This document shows, one piece after another, positions 5,088 to 7,574 of a DNA stretch of 7,574 nt. This DNA is from Acidobacteriota bacterium (GTDB lineage Bacteria; Acidobacteriota; Polarisedimenticolia; J045): positions 1-7,574 of the forward strand of contig JAMOQA010000493.1 in assembly GCA_027064265.1 (NCBI GenBank). Direction: 5' to 3'. The stretch's first letter is position 1. Every line of letters starts with the position of its first letter. The notes below the pieces were generated by a model. That model had not been told where the DNA came from and made no database searches. It was given only the letters and a program-made list of their open reading frames with translations. The translations under genes were made by a program, and so were the position numbers.

Positions 5088-6821
5088 TCACCGGACCCGG
5101 GGCAGGTCCGGGTCGAGCAGGAGGGCTTCCGGGGCGGGCCGGGTCAGCAGCCGCACGAGGGCGAGGGCCCGGCGTCCCTCCGGCCCGAGGAGCACCTCGT
5201 CCCGGTCGCGGGAGAGCAGCCGCTCGAGGAAGCTCTTCGGGCGGGGGAGGACCTCCACCCGGTACCCCTCGCCCGGTTCACCTCCCGCCTCGACGCAGGC
5301 CCGGTCGAGGGCTTCCCGGAGACCGCCGATCTCGTCGACCAGCTTCCGCGCGTGGGCGTCCTTCCCGGCCCAGACCCGCCCGTGGGCCAGGGGCTCCAGC
5401 TCGTCGTACGTCATGCCGCGACCCTTCGCCGCCTTGGTGACGAAGTCGTCGTAGATCCGGTCGAGCAGGGAGTTCATCTTCGCCCAGCCTTCCTCGTCCC
5501 ACGGTTCCTGGGTGGACATCAGGTCGGCATGGCGTCCCCGCTGGATGCCGGGGAAACGGATGCCGAGCTTCTTCTCCCAGAAGTCCCGGGTGACGAACTT
5601 GCCCCCGAACACGCCGATCGAGCCGGTGATCGTCGTGCGGTCGGCGAGGATGGACGGACCCTGCATCGAGATGAAGTAGCCGCCGGAGGCCGCGTAGTTT
5701 CCCATGCTGACCAGCAGGGGCTTCTCCTTCGCCGTCCGGACCACCTCCCGCCGGATCAGGTCGGAGGCGACGTAGGAACCGCCGGGGGAGTCCACGCGGA
5801 GCACGACCGCGTCGACCGAGTCGTCCTCGCGGGCCTTCCGGAGGGCGCGAACGATCGTGTCCGAACCCATCGTCCGGCCGTAGAGCGGGTCGGCCCCCGA
5901 CTCGCCGCGCTGGATCGCCCCGACCGCGTAGACGACGGCGAGCTTCTTCCGGCCGGAGGAGAACGGCTCACGCCGGTCCAGGTACCTGTCCACCGGCTCG
6001 AGGGGGTCGTCCCGCCCGGCCTTCTTCTCGAGGAGGTCCATCAGCTGGTCCCGGTAGAGCAGGTCGTCGACGAGCCCGTGTTCCTTCGCCTCGTCCCCCG
6101 TCCATGGGCCACCGTCGATCAGCTCGCGCACCCGCTCCGGGGTCAGCTCCCGGCCCGCGGCGATCCCGTCGACCAGCTCCCCGTACAGCACGTCGAGGAG
6201 CGCTTCGAGGGCCTCCCGGTGGGGCCTCGTGTAGTCGGTCTCCGTGTAGGTGTTGACCGCGTTCTTGTACTCCTTCCGTTGCCCGAACTGGGGGACGATT
6301 CCCAGCTTGTCCAGGAGCCCGCGAATGAACGGCGTCTCCACCCGCAGCCCGGTGAGCCCCACGTCGCCCGGGGGGGCCAGGTAGACCTCCCGGCAGGCGC
6401 TGGCCAGCCAGTAGGCCCCGGTGCCGCCCCCCATCTCGCCGAAGGTCTCGGCCCAGGCGACGGTCCACTTCCCGGACTTCCGGAACCGGGTGATGGCCGC
6501 CCGCAGCTCCTCTCCCTGGGCCCAGCCGAGGGACGTGTCGTCCACCTCGAGGTAGAGACCGTCGATGCGGTCGTCCTCGCGGGCCGCGTCGATCGCGGCC
6601 ACCAGGTCGCGGAGCACGAGGGTCTCCTCGCCGAGGAGGCGGGAGAGCCGGTCCCGCGGGGCGGTCTCGACCACCGGGCGGTCGAGGCGTACGGCGAGCA
6701 CGTTCCCGTGGTGGAAGGAGATCCCGCTGCCCAGGGACCAGGCGGCGATCAGCAGGGTGGCGAAGCTGGCGAGGACGAACAGCAGGACGAGGGCGATGGC
6801 CCACCGGGCAGCTCGGGTCAT
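5088..6821 (-). CDS. sppA: Signal peptide peptidase SppA, long two-domain (67K) type
   Basis: A 577-residue membrane-anchored serine protease that degrades signal peptides left after protein export. One N-terminal helix (about 7-29) anchors it, with the catalytic body outside the cytoplasm. Two ClpP/crotonase-like domains follow, as in E. coli SppA (618 residues). The N-terminal domain (about 40-265) carries the likely general-base lysine K186 in KEYKNAVNTYTETDYT (E. coli K209). The C-terminal domain (about 293-500) carries the nucleophile S379 in VSMGNYAASGGYFIS (E. coli S409), preceded by LRVDSPGGSYVASDL (341-355) and followed by TITGSIGVFGGKF (397-409). The K-S spacing of 193 is close to the 200 of E. 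coli. A short extension (about 520-577) ends in an acidic-basic tail of unknown role. ATG 6821 gives a normal signal anchor and has GGGAG nine bases upstream. The frame stays open further upstream, but that extension crosses the divergent spacer and lacks family similarity. Confidence 0.95.
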   Translation of the reverse strand: MTRAARWAIALVLLFVLASFATLLIAAWSLGSGISFHHGNVLAVRLDRPVVETAPRDRLSRLLGEETLVLRDLVAAIDAAREDDRIDGLYLEVDDTSLGWAQGEELRAAITRFRKSGKWTVAWAETFGEMGGGTGAYWLASACREVYLAPPGDVGLTGLRVETPFIRGLLDKLGIVPQFGQRKEYKNAVNTYTETDYTRPHREALEALLDVLYGELVDGIAAGRELTPERVRELIDGGPWTGDEAKEHGLVDDLLYRDQLMDLLEKKAGRDDPLEPVDRYLDRREPFSSGRKKLAVVYAVGAIQRGESGADPLYGRTMGSDTIVRALRKAREDDSVDAVVLRVDSPGGSYVASDLIRREVVRTAKEKPLLVSMGNYAASGGYFISMQGPSILADRTTITGSIGVFGGKFVTRDFWEKKLGIRFPGIQRGRHADLMSTQEPWDEEGWAKMNSLLDRIYDDFVTKAAKGRGMTYDELEPLAHGRVWAGKDAHARKLVDEIGGLREALDRACVEAGGEPGEGYRVEVLPRPKSFLERLLSRDRDEVLLGPEGRRALALVRLLTRPAPEALLLDPDLPRVR

Positions 6822-6830
6822 GGTGCCGGT

Positions 6831-6837
6831 CTCCCTT
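6831..6837 (-). promoter_or_regulatory. Ribosome binding site of sppA
   Basis: AAGGGAG on the minus strand ends nine bases before ATG 6821. It sets the sppA start at the signal-anchor methionine rather than at starts further upstream in the open frame. Confidence 0.6.
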
Positions 6838-6863
6838 CTCTTCTCTCGTGCTCTTCTCTCGTG
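6838..6863. repeat. Perfect tandem repeat, two 13-base copies, in the sppA leader
   Basis: CTCTTCTCTCGTG occurs twice without a gap (6838-6850 and 6851-6863). In the sppA transcript it reads CACGAGAGAAGAG twice, directly before the ribosome site. This purine-rich stretch stands out from the GC-rich surroundings. It is outside any coding frame I accept, so copy number could change without a frameshift. Confidence 0.8.
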
Positions 6864-6865
6864 GC

Positions 6866-6889
6866 GCCGCGCCGGGATGACGGCGCGGC
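6866..6889 (-). promoter_or_regulatory. Perfect 9-base-pair hairpin or dyad in the sppA leader
   Basis: GCCGCGCCG (6866-6874) and CGGCGCGGC (6881-6889) are exact reverse complements around a six-base loop. It could be an RNA hairpin in the sppA leader or an operator in the divergent spacer. No T-run follows on either strand, so it is not a standard intrinsic terminator. Function is inferred only. Confidence 0.5.
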
Positions 6890-6924
6890 CGGTCCCGGCC
6901 ATTCTAGGGGGCCTCCCGGGCCCC
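6887..6924. promoter_or_regulatory. Divergent spacer with two further dyads and a possible sppA -10 element
   Basis: GGCCGG (6887-6892) and CCGGCC (6895-6900) form a near-palindrome. GGGGCC (6908-6913) and GGCCCC (6919-6924) form another with a five-base centre. Between them the minus strand reads TAGAAT (6906-6901), five of six with the -10 consensus and the only AT-rich hexamer nearby, about 80 bases before the sppA ATG. No convincing -35 is present: TTCCGC would need a 19-base spacer. No promoter for the rightward amidase gene could be picked out. The dyads could be operator half-sites, but in GC-rich DNA such short ones also arise by chance. Confidence 0.3.
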
Positions 6925-6983
6925 GGCGGAAGGGGAGAAGGGGGCGGCCCGGACCGCCGGTTCGCCCGGGACGACGAACGGTC

Positions 6984-6990
6984 GGAGGTG
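6984..6990 (+). promoter_or_regulatory. Ribosome binding site of the omega-amidase gene
   Basis: GGAGGTG ends five bases before ATG 6996. This strong Shine-Dalgarno match fixes the start, which also gives the expected short N-terminus before the first beta strand of a nitrilase-fold protein. Confidence 0.8.
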
Positions 6991-6995
6991 CGCGG

Positions 6996-7574
6996 ATGGA
7001 GAGGTTCTCGGTGACCCTGGTGCAGATGGCGGTCGGCCCGGACCGGGAGGCGAACCATGCCCGGGCCGAGGAAGAGGTCCGCCGGGCGGCGGCGGCCGGG
7101 GCCCGGCTGGTCGTGCTGCCCGAGATGTTCTCCTGTCCCTACGAGGCCGACCGGTTCCACGAGCTGGCGGAACCCCTGCCGGACGGCCCGTCGGGCCGGC
7201 TGTGTTCGCGCCTCGCCCGGGAACTCGGGATCCACCTGGTCGGGGGGTCGATTCCCGAGCGGGAGGGGGACCGGGTCTGGAACACCGCCACCCTCTGGGA
7301 CCCGGAGGGCCGGATGGTCCTGCGGCACCGGAAGGTGCACCTGTTCGACGTGGACATCCCCGGCGGGATCCGGTTCACCGAGTCGGCGGTGCTCGCCCCC
7401 GGGAACGAGATCTCGGTGGCCCGGACGAGTCTCGGGACGATCGGGCTCGCGGTCTGCTACGACCTGCGCTTCCCCGAGCTCTTCCGGGCGATGGCCCTGC
7501 GGGGCGCGGAGCTCGTCGTCCTGCCCGGGGCGTTCAACACCACCACCGGGCCGGCCCACTGGGAGGTCCTCAAC
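6996..7574 (+). CDS. Nit2-type omega-amidase (nitrilase superfamily), 3' end outside window
   Basis: The first 193 residues of a cytoplasmic carbon-nitrogen hydrolase. The catalytic triad is visible: E43 in VVLPEMF, K113 in HRKVHLFDVDIPG and C154 in LAVCYDLRFPEL. The stretches KVHLFDVDIPG, GIRFTESAVLAPGN and PGAFNTTTGPAHWE closely follow eukaryotic NIT2, which hydrolyses the omega-amides alpha-ketoglutaramate and alpha-ketosuccinamate to 2-oxoacids and ammonia, clearing by-products of glutamine and asparagine transamination. NIT2 is about 276 residues, so roughly 80 are missing. An alternative is deaminated-glutathione amidase (Nit1), but the LFDVDIPG and FNTTTGPAHWE signatures favour the Nit2 side. 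It is transcribed away from sppA, and nothing in the window shows a functional link to the minus-strand genes. The frame runs to the last base of the window without a stop. Confidence 0.92.
   Translation, partial: MERFSVTLVQMAVGPDREANHARAEEEVRRAAAAGARLVVLPEMFSCPYEADRFHELAEPLPDGPSGRLCSRLARELGIHLVGGSIPEREGDRVWNTATLWDPEGRMVLRHRKVHLFDVDIPGGIRFTESAVLAPGNEISVARTSLGTIGLAVCYDLRFPELFRAMALRGAELVVLPGAFNTTTGPAHWEVLN

Noticed and set aside
4154..5440. Long plus-strand open frame (428 codons) antisense to the RNase Z-like and sppA genes
   Set aside because: Low-complexity Arg/Gly/Pro/Glu product without motifs; both genes on the opposite strand have full catalytic motifs.
6866..6889. Intrinsic terminator between the divergent genes
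   Set aside because: The stem is strong but no T-run follows on either strand, and both flanking genes begin here rather than end.
6822..7559. Upstream extension of the sppA frame, up to 246 extra codons
   Set aside because: It would run antisense through the omega-amidase gene and the spacer, has no similarity to SppA, and would bury the N-terminal signal anchor.
1..7574. tRNA or rRNA genes, CRISPR array, insertion sequence, prophage or toxin-antitoxin pair
   Set aside because: Looked for on both strands and not seen: no spaced direct repeats, no transposase or integrase motifs, no tRNA-like TTCGA-CCA cloverleaf pattern, and almost all sequence is explained by seven genes.

Overview
This window comes from a very GC-rich bacterial chromosome (around 70% G+C by eye), with nearly every third codon position G or C in the real genes. 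GTG starts are common: three of the seven genes use one. The long two-domain form of signal peptide peptidase SppA points to a diderm or planctomycete-like lineage rather than a Gram-positive one. The symporter, with its 'FKGDDP' linker and soluble tail, also recalls transporters of Planctomycetota and similar GC-rich, mostly uncultured phyla. The phylum assignment is a weak inference. I see no tRNA, rRNA, CRISPR array, insertion sequence or phage gene.

Layout: six genes run leftward on the minus strand and one runs rightward. From right to left on the minus strand they are: sppA (6821-5088); an RNase Z-like metallo-beta-lactamase-fold gene, 10 bases further on (5077-4040); an 85-base gap with a good sigma70-type promoter; a sigma70-family sigma factor (3954-2986); a 61-residue two-helix membrane protein that overlaps the sigma gene by 58 bases (3043-2858); a sodium:solute symporter that overlaps the small gene by 19 bases (2876-1011); and, 23 bases on, a bacterial sn-glycerol-1-phosphate dehydrogenase (AraM/EgsA-like) that leaves the window at its left edge (987-<1). 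On the plus strand, a Nit2-type omega-amidase starts at 6996 and leaves at the right edge. The 174-base divergent spacer between sppA and the amidase holds GC-rich dyads, a tandem 13-base repeat and one AT-rich hexamer.

How the genes may work together: sigma factor, small membrane protein, symporter and dehydrogenase are packed tightly enough to be one transcript, probably starting at the promoter before the sigma gene. The small membrane protein and symporter look like a transporter pair, similar in principle to YjcH/ActP or YhdT/PanF. The symporter carries a C-terminal soluble domain that resembles a double-psi beta barrel. The sigma factor keeps the usual -35-reading residues but differs from a primary sigma factor at -10-reading positions. 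SppA (signal-peptide clearance), the RNase Z-like protein (RNA 3' processing or another hydrolase) and the omega-amidase (2-oxoacid amide repair) look like housekeeping neighbours. The most notable points are the overlooked small transporter subunit, the symporter's extra domain, the altered sigma region 2.4 and the Asn in place of Asp in the dehydrogenase substrate motif.
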